Assembly: GCA_951799425.1 (NCBI GenBank)
Contig: OX637395.1
Span: forward strand, 17,780,951 to 17,844,950
Source of the DNA: Ilex aquifolium
Lineage: Eukaryota > Streptophyta > Magnoliopsida > Aquifoliales > Aquifoliaceae
Reading direction: 5' to 3'
DNA: 64,000 nucleotides
The translations under genes and the position numbers were made by a program. Numbering within the stretch: the stretch's first letter is position 1; each line of letters opens with the position of its first letter. The notes beneath the pieces were generated by a model, which was given only the letters and a program-made list of their open reading frames with translations, had not been told where the DNA came from and did no database searches. Of the stretch, positions 1 to 10,696 are shown piece by piece.

Positions 1-6
1 TCAAGA

Positions 7-2325
7 TGTGAAGGCCCCTCAGTGTTACATCTTAAAATTTCAAATCCTGAGAAGAGGTACCGGTACTTCGTATAAGTGGTATCGGTACCTGGGCCTTCTG
101 TTTTGTAGGTACCAGTACCTGGGCCCACTGTTTGCTAGGTACCGGTACCTAATGTGCCTTGGTACAGGTACCTGAGCCCACTGGAATTTAGGTACTGGTG
201 CCTATAGGTTTAGGTACCGGTACCTGAGTCATCCGACAGTGTGATATCGGTACTTAATCACTTATATACCGGTACTTAAACCCAAAATTTCCCCAAATCT
301 TTCCAAGTCTCAACTTTTAACCACCCAATCTCATTCCAAGTTCATCCAAACTCATATAACATTCATTTACACTCAAAATATAGTCCATAAGAGTCCATTA
401 CATGTCCCTTTAATACAATTTACAAGTTCAAAATAATTTACATAATTGATTTACAAAGATGTAATTCAAAAGCCATATTTCGGCTTCTTCATCAACAAGG
501 GCCCGAGTGAGGGCCATCCACCAGCGTTTGTCCGACACCTGAAATTTTGTCCCATAAAGGGTGAGCCATGCTTAATAGGATATCTCCCAAGGAGGCTGCT
601 CCCCAACCCAGATGTATATGAAATGTTCACATGCAATTCATCAGTCAATCATCCATTCAAGAATATACAATTTATAAATGAATACTAGAATGCCATGCCA
701 TGTCATGAGATGAAACTCACACATGCAATGTAGCCCGAACCCTCCACCGGCTCCCATAACACATGTCATGCATATGCATCTGACATTCTAATCCCCCGCC
801 ATTGATGTTACACATCCAATGACCATTTACAAAATCCTTGTGTCTTTCTTGGGTGGGTATTTTATGGACATCACACCAAGGGACTACCAACATGCACGAC
901 ATTCGAGGACATCACACCCCAGGTTCTGAGTATGCCTGCACACTTTTTCAGAATTTCACCTCAGGGCAAGTGAGTGAACCAAGTAATCGGGCCTTGCATC
1001 CGAGGGAGAATTTATCCCTTCTTGCTACACCTGACACACATTTTCAATGCAATCCGTGCAACTCATTCGAACTTAGATCCAATATTTCCGAGCCCACATA
1101 ATCAACCCACCGAGAACGGTGTTTGATAAAAAATATGCACACACACCCATACTCATGTCAATTTGCCCACGAATGCGATGCTACCCGTGCATATGCAAAT
1201 GTAATGTATAATTGTAATTATTATATTATGTTCAACGTATCATGAGCATATTATGAACATATCCAATGTCTACCAACATTTCTCAATTGTCAAGTATATC
1301 ATAAAGCATATAATCACAATCTACAACACCACCAAGCATGTCATAACATATTCCATACACATAACACACTTAATCAACCATAGACATTTTATCGAACACC
1401 TACAAGGAAGATAGATTATGTAAACACATAGCATGCTCAAAACAACACATTTCTCATGAAATTCCAAATCAAGTAGTTTCATCAAAACCAAATCATGCAA
1501 GAATTGTTTCTAACATATTCTTATACCCATTTTTCACATTTCAACTACACTAGGTATATATTCTACATGGGAATACATCTCTAACACCTACCCATTTGAT
1601 ATTTCAACCCTACGTTGAAAATAAAACTAGTTAGGAAAGGAACCCAACCTCTTGAAGAGTAATTCCGCATAGGAGAAGTCCCAAACGACCCAAATCAAGC
1701 CTCAAAGCCTTTACCCCAAAAATCCCGTCCTTGAGATTTTGGTAAAATGCACGATCTTTGGTATGTACATGTAACTCTCGTCGCATAGAACAACTTTATC
1801 TCTTAGCTCGAAGAGATCTGACGACCGGATCGTCGTAGATCGGAGGAAGAAGCTTGAAGAACTCTTATTTTTCTCTCTCTCTCTCTCTCCGAAGTGGCTG
1901 GTGTAAATGGAGAGAAAATCTAATTTTTCTCCCCTATTTATACCCTCATTTGCTTGGCTTTCATTAAGCCACACTTCCCATTTTTTCTGATCCGATTTTA
2001 TTTCGAATCAATTAAATATCGTTCTGGTTTAAGTTTAGTATATTTTTACTGAACTAACTTTAAATTATTTCTCGGGTTTTGCGACTAAAATCTGATCACA
2101 TTTATTTTAGTCGCGTGACGTCCGATCGCCTTGTAAAGCGCAAAAAATTAGATCGGAATTCGACGAAAATTGTTTGGGTAGCTAGATTTCATGAGACAAA
2201 TTCAACGGTGAGGTTCGTTTCTTCATCTGAGTTCTAGATAAATTTGGGTTTTCAACCCATACCGTAACGGCTAATTATCGTTTTGACATTTTTTAATAAA
2301 ATTTTAATTTTTCTCGGGTTTTATT
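7..2325 (-). mobile_element. LTR of a Tekay-like Ty3/gypsy element (copy C0)
   Basis: This is a long terminal repeat with no coding capacity. It opens with a degenerate TGTGAAGGCCCC that matches the starts of the related LTRs at 10697 (TGTGACACCCC) and 19068 (TGTGACGCCCC), and it is preceded by the same 'caaga' spacer that follows the primer-binding site at 19068. Blocks around 470-600 and 950-1130 align by eye with 11080-11230 and 11580-11770. The right edge lies near 2325, where a copia RNase H frame begins, and the last base is uncertain because the CA end is mutated. By comparison with the 19068 copy the element runs on the minus strand and its interior lies left of the window. A (CT)9 microsatellite sits at about 1872-1889. 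Confidence 0.7.
54..280. repeat. Cluster of GGTACCGGTACC-type palindromes
   Basis: Variants of the palindromic word GGTACCGGTACC recur about nine times in 230 bases, with spacers sharing 'tgggcccactg'. Several are imperfect (GGTATCGGTACC, GGTACTGGTGCC). They lie in the part of LTR C0 that is 3' in the sense direction, so they could form hairpins in a transcript. I do not see them in the sibling LTRs. Confidence 0.85.
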
Positions 2326-2369
2326 GGTAGGACACAAAGTGATATATATAATGGTAAGTCTGGACATAT
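2324..2369 (+). pseudogene. Ty1/copia RNase H, left piece (46 bp)
   Basis: This short piece reads in frame as the copia RNase H stretch that precedes the conserved HxxxRxNxVR motif. If the solo LTR at 2370-5499 and one copy of its catat duplication are removed, the frame continues directly into 5505 onward. It is bounded on the left by LTR C0, so two independent LTR insertions sit only about 45 bp apart in the same gene. Confidence 0.7.
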
Positions 2370-5300
2370 TGTAATGCCCCAAATACCCCCTTGGACGACA
2401 TTACATACTAACAGCCATTTACACCATGTGAGCACTAATAAAATCCATAAATAACCAGGGGTCCTTAATTTAACAAAATTCGGGCAGAGTCTCCTTTGTT
2501 CGGGGAGCTCTACCCAAAATACAACCTGTGCAATTATACTACATCGACCACACCGGGTCCATTTATCCATAAAATATTTACAACATTATACCAAAAGATT
2601 TCCATTCACCGTATGTAATACCCACAATAACATTCCAAAAGAATAAGCCAAGCCACGACCACAATATCAAAAGAATATGCCCAACAATGACATTTACATT
2701 TCCAAAGAATTAAACTATGATAACGTAGCGGAATAACAAAATACTAGACTTTACATGATCTCAAAATAATTTCTCTAGTCTAGTACAAAAGAAACTTATA
2801 GCTCTACATGTCCACCTCGGGATCTAGATTCCCCTCGGGTGGGGCCTCCCAATGCACGGGTTCCTCGACTCCCGCCGCCTCCTCAAGGGTAAAATCTGAA
2901 AAGGTTTATATGTAGGGGGTGAGCACGAAGCTCTGTAGGAAAATCCTCCCAAACTCGAACAAGGTTTAGAAAAGTATAGAAAACGGTCGGTCTCATTTTT
3001 CAACATAACATAGATATACAATTTGAAATAAAACAGTGACATTTCAAACAGATCTCAGGTTTATGTAAAAACAGTAATTAAATGAATAAACGAGCACAAC
3101 GTAAAAATAATAATCGGTTTCACCATAAACAATTTCCAACAAGTCTTTTGGGCAAACGACATACTTAACGGTAACCTCCACCCCCTCAAGGTTCTCTTTG
3201 GCAGGTAGCATACTTAACAGTAACCTCCACCCCCTCCATGTTATCTTTGTTTCTCAAGCATCCTTACAAGGAACCTCCTGAGAAGGAAGGAGCATCCTTA
3301 CAATGGACCTCTCACTCATCACGGTATTGTTTCCCAAACATCCTTACCGGGAACCTCTTGAGAAGGAATGAGCATCCTTACAAGGAACCTCTCACCCATG
3401 TTCATTCCAACAACCATACAAGAACATATCATACCAACAATCATCACACATAACCAACGATTCCATAAATCCCCAATTTATAAGTAATTTTTCCAAAGAT
3501 CCACAAATCCATTATGAGGCAATTTCAATAAACAATTAGGAAAATACAAGAGATCGTAACCACGCCATTTTACTACTCAACACAAATCACTATGGTTTAG
3601 AAATCAATAACAAAGAACACATTAAGAAGAAAATCCATCATTTTCAAATACTAGGGTTTTTAAGACAAGAAAATGGATTTCATGGGTATTCAACCCTAAC
3701 TTTGTTCAAGCATGTAATCTTTGCAAAAAGACTAAGAGAGGAAATCAATAGCATATATAATATTTGAAGTAAAACACGGGCATTTTACAACGGATTTCAA
3801 GTTTAAGTAGCAATAGTAATAGAAATGAACAATAACAACCAAGTTCCAATAAACATTCATTTCCCACACATGATATAAGATTGTCCTCCCCGGCATGAGC
3901 ATCCTTACAAGGAACCTCTCACCCTCAAGGTTTGGTTTCTCAAGCATCCTTACAAGGAACCTCTTGAGAAAATCACATACTGTCCTCTTTTGGCATGAGC
4001 ATCCTTACAAGGAACCTCTCACCCTCAAGGCTTGGTTTCTCAAGCATCCTTACAAGGAACCTCTTGAGAAAATCACATACTGTCCTCTTTTGGCATGAGC
4101 ATCCTTACAAGGAACCTCTCACCCTCAAGGCTTGGTTTCTCAAGCATCCTTACAAGGAACATCTTGAGAAGGAATGAACATCCTTACAAGGAATCTCTCA
4201 CTCATGTTTGTCCAAACAACCATACAAGAATACAATACCAAATATTCTCTCAAATACCCAACAATTCCACAAGTCTCCTATTTACAAGCAATTTCCAAGA
4301 AAAATCCCCAATTCTCACAAGTGATATCTTCAAATAGGGCAATTTAAAGAGAAACATGCAAGAGATCATTATCAATATCATTATATTACTCAACACAAAG
4401 CTCTAGAGTTTTCAACACCAAGATTTAGTGAATATTGAGAGAAAAATCCTCATTCCTAAAAAACTAGGGTTTTTATGGTTCTTCCACCAATACTTTACTC
4501 AAAACATTATAAAGGTTGCAAGAATATTAAGAAACAAGTAACCCATAGCAAATACATATGATTAAGAGTCAAAACATACATATAAATTAACCCTAACATC
4601 AATGAACAAGAATGGAAGAAAACCCCTACCTTGAAATCAAGAATTTCAAACCAAAGCCCAAACTTTAGAGACTCTCTTTCTCCCTTTTCTTATTCCCTTT
4701 ATCTTCTCCTAGGGCTCTAAGAGATGTGGGTTGAGAGTGAAATGTATGAAATGAGAGAAAATGTAATGTAAATGGGGTTTTAAACACAGCTGCCCCGAAT
4801 TTCACTGTTTATGGGCTGTTTTGACATTGCTTCGTTATCTGGGCATAACTCTCTCATCCGAGCTTCGATTGAGATGATTCAAGATGCTATGGAACGCTAA
4901 GAAATATTTCTACAACTTTCATGTTTTGAGTTTTGAGAGATATTGACTGCATCAAGGTCTAAATCGGGCTTGAAGTTGCAGCCAGTGCACTGTTTACGTG
5001 CACTGTTCAAGCTAATTGGGCTGTTTTGACATCACTTCGTTATCTGGGGATAACTCTCTCATCCGAGCTCCGATTGAGATGATTCAAGATGTTATGGAAT
5101 GCTAAGAAAGAGCTCTACAACTTTCATGTTTTGAGTTTTGAGAGATATTGACTGCATCAAGGTAGAAATTGCGCTTGAAGTTGCAGCCAGTGCACTGTTC
5201 ACAGCCTGTTTCATCCCTTTTTCCATTTCCAATCCATTTCTAAGCCAACCAAATCCATCCCAAACCTCTCCAACACATATTTCTACACCAAACCTATTTA

Positions 5301-5499
5301 ATACAAGTTCTAGGACCTAAAATTTCATATTTTCACTTATTAAAAACCAAATTTCAACTATTATTTCCACTAACATTTTAAATATCTACTTTTCCAATCT
5401 ACCAAATTCAAACACACATCACTACACATATCCACATTTTACAACAATTATTTACTATATATCTATATACATATATAAAATAAAATGCGGGGTGTTACA
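2370..5499 (-). mobile_element. Solo LTR, Tekay-like family D (copy D1)
   Basis: The element starts TGTAATGCCCC and ends GCGGGGTGTTACA, giving TG...CA termini. It is flanked by the exact 5-bp duplication catat at 2365-2369 and 5500-5504. At 3130 bp with no internal coding region it is a solo LTR. It aligns by eye with the LTR at 58779-61636, whose adjoining polypurine tract and chromodomain give minus-strand orientation. The 3' third holds two near-identical blocks (about 4800-4990 and 5010-5210) beginning 'gggctgttttgacat'. It disrupts the copia RNase H frame on both sides. Confidence 0.93.
3230..4200 (-). repeat. Tandem repeats inside LTR D1 (100-bp unit)
   Basis: The phrase GCATCCTTACAAGGAACCTC is repeated many times. 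From about 3893 to 4180 it forms three head-to-tail copies of a 100-bp unit, the third partial, with starts at 3893, 3993 and 4093. Looser copies occur at 3230-3400. The related LTR at 62203 carries only about two copies (63220-63275), so the array expanded in this copy or was lost in that one. Confidence 0.9.
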
Positions 5500-5665
5500 C
5501 ATATATATCATAGACATAATACTGTTAGACAATTGCTCTCAATTTCTATTGATTATATAAGATCAAAGAAAAATCTAGCGGATCCAATTACTAAATATTT
5601 GATGAGAAAGCAAGTAAATTGCATATCAAGGGGAATGACGTTAAAGACTATGACTTAAGAGTCAC
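5500..5665 (+). pseudogene. Ty1/copia RNase H C-terminus, right piece
   Basis: This is the C-terminal RNase H region of a Ty1/copia polyprotein, which would degrade the RNA strand during reverse transcription. After the catat duplication the frame reads a typical copia tail: an HN-VRQLL-like stretch, then DYIRSKKNLADPITK and a SRGM-like end, closing with a stop near 5660. It completes the frame broken at 2369 by solo LTR D1. Only the last part of pol survives, because upstream domains lie beyond LTR C0 and the window. Context with the downstream polypurine tract and LTR at 6249 indicates this is the 3' end of a plus-strand element. Confidence 0.8.
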
Positions 5666-6248
5666 CTTAAAGGCAACCCAACCTAGTTGACTTGAGATCC
5701 TAAGATCTATGTTCAAAGGGACAATCGAATTATGTGTGATTCAAAAGAAACACTAAGGAGATAATTTCTCATACCTATTCCTATGATAAACTAGTGTTGC
5801 CTGTAGAGTTTATTACGATAAGCAATGCTTTTAATGACTTTCATATCTTGAAAATTCAAGTGGAATATTGTAGGATATTCCTAATAGGAGTCACCTATAT
5901 GTGTGTGAGGGGGCTGTTTCTTTGAGAATTTATAAAAGCTGAATACTCTAAAGCACTCATGAAAACCAGAAGTTGTTCAGGGCCAAAATGAACACAATCA
6001 TGAAAACCAATTATGTTAGGAAAAAGATTGTGTGAAGTCTATTTGATCTGATTTACCAAACAACTAAATAGTTCAAGACATTATTACGTTCTCCATTTAG
6101 TCGGTAAGTCCGATGAACTTTCTTTAGGGAAGGTTCAAGGCCAAAAGCTACCTATCTCGATACACGATCTTTTCAAGATGCACTATATGTAGTGTGTCAG
6201 CATTATAATTTGCACACTAATATCCAATTTTTCATTCATGTGGGGGAT
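5666..6248 (+). other. 3' untranslated region and polypurine tract of the copia element
   Basis: No open frame is seen. The segment ends in TGTGGGGGATT at 6238-6248, the usual Tork-type copia polypurine tract, directly before the LTR start TGTTGG. A second weak purine run (gtgtgaggggg) lies near 5908. Confidence 0.6.
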
Positions 6249-7408
6249 TGTTGGACCACAACAGTTTTTTAGTTGTAAAAAATAATTTTTTGATCGACTT
6301 TGAGCCTAAATTAAAGTAGGACTTGCTCGTTATATGGTGTAAAATTTCGCTGGTTTGTGTTCTACTATGAGAGAAGAATAATGTATTATATGCATTTTCT
6401 CAAATCAAGTAAGAAATAATGAGAAAATAGGCTCCAAAAAATAGAGGTTGTGCAATGTGGGATTTGACACTAATCCCACATTGGTTGGGCTAGAAATTCT
6501 ACATGAGCATATATATGCCAAGTTTGCTCTATGAGTTGGGCTCCAAGGGGTACCGCACTTTAATGAGTGGAGTGAGCACCTACATGCCTTCGGTTCGACC
6601 ACACGCATGAGCTGCCCGCTACGCCACGATCCGATCGGGGTTGGGCTCAGGCTCAGGTGTGGGCGTGGGTGTGGTTTAGACCCAACCTTATATTTTTGGA
6701 GAAAATTCATTTAATGAATTGAGTTCAAATATCTTAACCCGAAATTTAATTTCCAGTGCCCGCTGGATTTAAAATTCGCACTGGTTTGAATTTTCGTTTC
6801 ATTCCAGTTTCGAATTTTGAATGTGTCTGTTCATAAATGAACAGTTATTCAATGGTGTCTTCTGGGTTGCATGTGTCTTTTGGGTTGTATTTGTTCACAT
6901 GTTACTGTCCGGATCAGTCACTATTCTATCTATAAATAGCCAAGACTCATTACCATTCTGCATCAGTTACATTACGAATTAAGGTAGTCATTAACATTTA
7001 TAATTTTGACATTAAGCAGTCTGCATTTTTTGAGAGTACAACACTATTCTGGTTCGCTGAGCATTTAGATTGGAGTGTTACTTCTAAGTGCATGAAGATC
7101 ATTGTATCCTGAGAGGCAGACACTTTAATTTCCATAAGCACAAAGAGTGGGGGTAAAATCTATCTTAAGGACATAATGTTAAACACTAGCCTTGATCTAC
7201 ATAAAGTTCAATCATAGTTCCTGTTCTACAAACGAGTCAGTTTATATATTGTTTAATTATAGATTTATGTGATTTATCAAAAAAAAAAAAATTATAGATT
7301 TATGTGTTACTATTTCGTTCTTGATTGTTACTTTTTATTCTAAATTGCATTATACAAATCAAAGATTTCAATAAGTGATTTTACTATATTTGGGAAATAC
7401 AAACAACA
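6249..7408 (+). mobile_element. 3' LTR of Ty1/copia element (family E, copy E1)
   Basis: The LTR starts TGTTGGACCACAACAG just after the polypurine tract and ends CAAACAACA. Its sequence aligns by eye over its whole length with the reverse complement of 51401-52359, the 5' LTR of a second family member, including the segment ATTGTATCCTGAGAGGCAGAC near 7102. It is 1160 bp against 959 bp, the excess coming partly from a duplicated 'attatagatttatgtg' at about 7256-7305. The insertion's flanking duplication cannot be checked because the left LTR is missing. Confidence 0.85.
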
Positions 7409-7984
7409 TTAGCACCATCCATTTTTTCAGTAGCTGTAACTTGATTATAGGGTGACTTTCTCATATTGAATTAGTTAGTGATCCATGGAAAAAAATAGAA
7501 CTTGTAATTTCAATTTAACTTGCCTTATGGTCATGTAGCAAGAAAAAATCCTTACGATATCTTATAAATAGCTTATTGATCACGATAGAGGACGATGCTA
7601 TATAAAATATTTGGTTGTAAGTTTTGTTTCCATGATGGCAGTACTTGCAGCAACTTTTGAAATTTTGGGAGCAAAAAAAAAATTGTTCTTTTCCACAAAT
7701 TGTTGTCTCTAAGCAAGTGATCTTGTTTTCTAGAAAATATTGAACCACCACCCCTTTGTAGATTGCTATACTTGTAGGGATACCCATTGTATTATCTGAA
7801 CTTTCACTTGCATCCTATGTCAATGTTTGTCACTAAACAGAGTTAACAAAGTGCATGCTTATGCATTTTTACAGACAGACCCCCCATACATTGTCGACCA
7901 TCCCCTCCTCCGAGATCCCCTAAGTCGAACATACGCTCCTCTCGACCCCACCACCTCCTCTTCCCACACTCCACTACACCCCCT
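7409..7984. other. Unassigned stretch between copia LTR and pararetrovirus relic
   Basis: I see no gene here. A 90-codon minus-strand open frame at 7515-7787 has no motif I recognise. A C-rich run (7880-7990) has no coding pattern. It may be decayed pararetrovirus or other transposon sequence. Confidence 0.4.
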
Positions 7985-8204
7985 TCCTTCTAGGAGTCAA
8001 TAGGATTTGTTATCCTTATTGATAGTTCTTTGGTTAAATTATTTATCATCCATTGTTTTGGAATTTCTAGATCTTTTCAATTAATTAACCGAGACTTTAT
8101 TGCAGTATTAAATGCTCTTAAAAAATTTCTATGTTAAGATGTATAAGTTTGTGATAACTTGGTTAATTCATGGAGGGTTTTCTAATGAATTGACATATCA
8201 TAAG

Positions 8205-8476
8205 AATTAAATTTCATTTCCATGTTTTTGGTCCTTATAATTGGTGGGATTCAATTGAAATAACATAGTTAGGTTTAATATTGAACCAATTGCTCTTGAA
8301 ACTACATTCGATTGAATCCCGCCAATTATTGCCTTTATTGGATTACTGAAGGGTTTGTCTAACACTACAACTAAAATAGGGGTATCTATCCCTTGTTTAA
8401 ACAGACTAGTAATCATTATTTGTATCATTCCTATATGAATATATCTTATATCTGAATTTTTTTTTTTTTTTTGCAT
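8205..8476 (-). pseudogene. Endogenous caulimovirid movement-protein-like fragment
   Basis: The minus-strand frame contains a YIHIG-x-IQI block followed by a hydrophobic stretch with a conserved LD-x(8)-A-x-IGGI-like spacing. This resembles the core of the 30K-superfamily movement protein of plant pararetroviruses (Caulimoviridae), which lets the virus pass through plasmodesmata. The fragment is only about 90 codons, is preceded by stops, and loses resemblance toward 8000. It lies downstream, on the same strand, of a coat-protein-like segment (8650-9530), an order found in Cavemovirus and Solendovirus genomes. It is an old integrated copy with many breaks and cannot be functional. The family assignment rests on eye-read motifs. 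Confidence 0.5.
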
Positions 8477-8649
8477 CTAGCGACCTTTTTTTTATTTATC
8501 AAAGAGTGCTAATTCTGAAGTGTCTTCTACAAAACATTTAGCGACTGTGTTTCAACTAAACTGTTCAAATACTTGGGCTAATAATGGTTCAACTAAATTT
8601 TCTGATTTGTTTATAGTTTTTCCAATTGCTCCTCAGTAAGTATTTCCTC

Positions 8650-9530
8650 TCCAATTACATCGCCTAACCTAATTGAATTTCTTTTTGCTTCAGGTATTTC
8701 TGATGTATGTTCTTCATGTAGTATAAAGATTTGATCTAAATCTTCATCATTACTTTCTTCTTCACTTTCTATTTCATACAAAATATCTTCTATGTTAGAG
8801 ATCTCTTCTCCATATAAAACCTATAATTCTTGTTCTTCAAGCATTTTAATAATTTTTTTAAAACTTTGTCTTTATTGGAGGCAATTAGGTGCTATATGAC
8901 CTTTCTCATTGCAAATATAACATTTGTAAACCTTTTTTTCTTTAAGTTTGATTTTTTTTCTAGTTTTCTTCTTCCTAACATATTTCTTATGTTTAGAAAT
9001 TTTTTTCTTTTCTTCCACGACTTCCAATTAAATTTCTTTTTCTTCTGTGATTTCCTTTATTTTGGTGGATTACATCCAATCTTCTAATTTTATTGCAAGA
9101 TTTTATCACAACATTTTTTTTCATAAGTAGTGTTACTTATTTGGTTTTTTACCTATTATTTTAACTTTGAGATACAATGATCAATAATAAGTTGAAGAAT
9201 AAAACTGATTCTGAATTCTCAAGTGTATGAATTCGAATTGAGCTTAGGAATTTTGGATACTTTTTTTTAAACACAATTCATCCCATAGATTAGGTAGCTT
9301 ATGAAAAAACTGATTTAACTTAAAATTATTATCTGCTGGGTTTAGCTGATAATAATATTTTTGGAATAGCTTCACTTATTCTTCAAAATCACATATATTA
9401 CATAACTCTATTTTTGAAAGTATGTATTTTGCATCTTCTTGAAGCATTTTTCCACCCACTTGACCAAACATGTTTTCTTTGATAATTATAGTAAATATTT
9501 TTAATATATCTTTAAAGTTTCACATGTCGT
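8650..9530 (-). pseudogene. Endogenous caulimovirid coat-protein-like region
   Basis: Reading the minus strand from about 9530 there is a coat-protein-like segment, with an FHKLPNLWDE motif near 9280-9310. A lysine-rich stretch follows, then a perfect zinc knuckle C-x2-C-x4-H-x4-C (8884-8925), and then an acidic tail rich in E and D down to about 8640. This order of basic region, knuckle and acidic tail is characteristic of caulimovirid capsid proteins, which package viral DNA. Several stop codons interrupt the frame (near 9360, 9230, 9030, 8880 and 8820). Retrotransposon gag proteins also carry knuckles, but the basic/acidic flanks and the neighbouring movement-protein-like block favour a pararetrovirus. 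Confidence 0.6.
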
Positions 9531-9535
9531 TGTAT

Positions 9536-10483
9536 CATCTGTCCCCTTGATCTTCTATTTGAGAAGAAGGAGTCCGAGTCACCCCACTTGGAACATGAGG
9601 ACCAAGCCTGATGACCATTTGGGAGATTTGAGAGTGTTTTATTCATTCATGGTCTTGTATTAAAGTACTGTTTTTCTTTGTTGACATTTTCTCTTCTTTA
9701 TTTTCTTTTGTTATGACACACTCTTAGTCTTATGCTTTGATGTTATATTATCATTATTGACGTTGGGTTATATGTCATGTATGTCCTTTACTTGTTCTAT
9801 TTTGCCTAACCATGCTGTATGTGTTTTACATGTATATCTCTTTTATACCATGATTTTTGACTTGTTATATTTATGTATTTACCATTCTGTGACAAAAAAG
9901 GGGAGAGGTTCTGGAGTGATTTGAGGTGAAATTTTTTAAACTAGCTAGGTTTAGTTCATGGGAATATAGTGAGGGGGAGTTTGTTCAAATACTCAGGGGG
10001 AGTATATACATAAACATGACTTGAAGTTGCCTATTTTATTTGTTAATTTTTCACTGGTTATTTTACTTGTGAACACCAACTAAGGGGGAGAAGGGGAAAA
10101 ACTTTTTGTGCATTGTCTAGCTATATCTATAGGTTCTCAAGCATATTGGTTAGAACATTTCTTATATATGTTACATATTTGCATTTGCATGATGATAACA
10201 TGAAATTCACCTATGCTTCCTTGGTGATATCCATACCTTTGATTATGTTGTCTTGAATACATATGATGCTTTTCATGATGGATTAGTTTGAACTGTGATG
10301 TGTAAGACTACGATATTTAAATCATTCATTTGAATATAGTTCTTGTACATAGATAATGAGATTTAGAGACTTATACATGCGTGTTGAGATTTCTTTACAG
10401 TTCGTTTTGTTCAATGGTTTGGGGGTTGTAATTGTATAATTTCTTACTTGTGTATTTTGTCATGAAATTGCCAAAGGGGGAGA
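9536..10483 (+). mobile_element. 3' internal region of a SIRE/Maximus-like Ty1/copia element
   Basis: No intact frame is present. The segment has repeated polypurine-like runs (GAGGGGGAGT near 9971, CAGGGGGAGT near 9994, AAGGGGGAGAAGGGG near 10083) and ends with GCCAAAGGGGGAGATT at 10469-10484, immediately before the LTR. Multiple polypurine tracts and a long post-pol region are typical of the SIRE/Maximus lineage, where an envelope-like ORF can lie here, though I cannot recognise one. The left boundary near 9535 is approximate. Confidence 0.6.
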
Positions 10484-10696
10484 TTTTAGGATCATTTTTG
10501 TAATTGGATAATTTCATGAAGTATTTTTTAAATCTCAACCTATTCCATGACCATGATACTATAAAGTTCAAGATCCAAAAAAGTCAAATGAAAGGAGGAG
10601 TTTAAGCTACAACAACAGATCAATTAGTCTCTGAATGCACCTTCATGTTTAGGACAAATGTAATGGCCTTAGAGACCTAAGAACCCTTGGTTTAAT
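10484..10696 (+). mobile_element. SIRE-like 3' LTR, part 1
   Basis: The first 213 bp of the LTR follow the polypurine tract and align by eye with the reverse complement of 26110-26314, the same LTR of a second copy: both contain AATTGGATAATTT and TGCACCTTCATG. The start should be TGTTAGGATC but is mutated to TTTTAGGATC. The LTR is cut at 10696 by solo LTR C1 and resumes at 13283. Confidence 0.75.

Noticed and set aside
3893..4180. Regular repeats resembling a CRISPR array
   Set aside because: The units are contiguous 100-bp tandem copies without unique spacers, they lie in a plant LTR, and no cas-like genes exist.
7515..7787. 90-codon minus-strand frame, considered as copia RNase H or a viral piece
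   Set aside because: I tried all frames against copia RNase H motifs and found only vague likeness, with no conserved DNQ, H-x-E or SxxEAEY positions.
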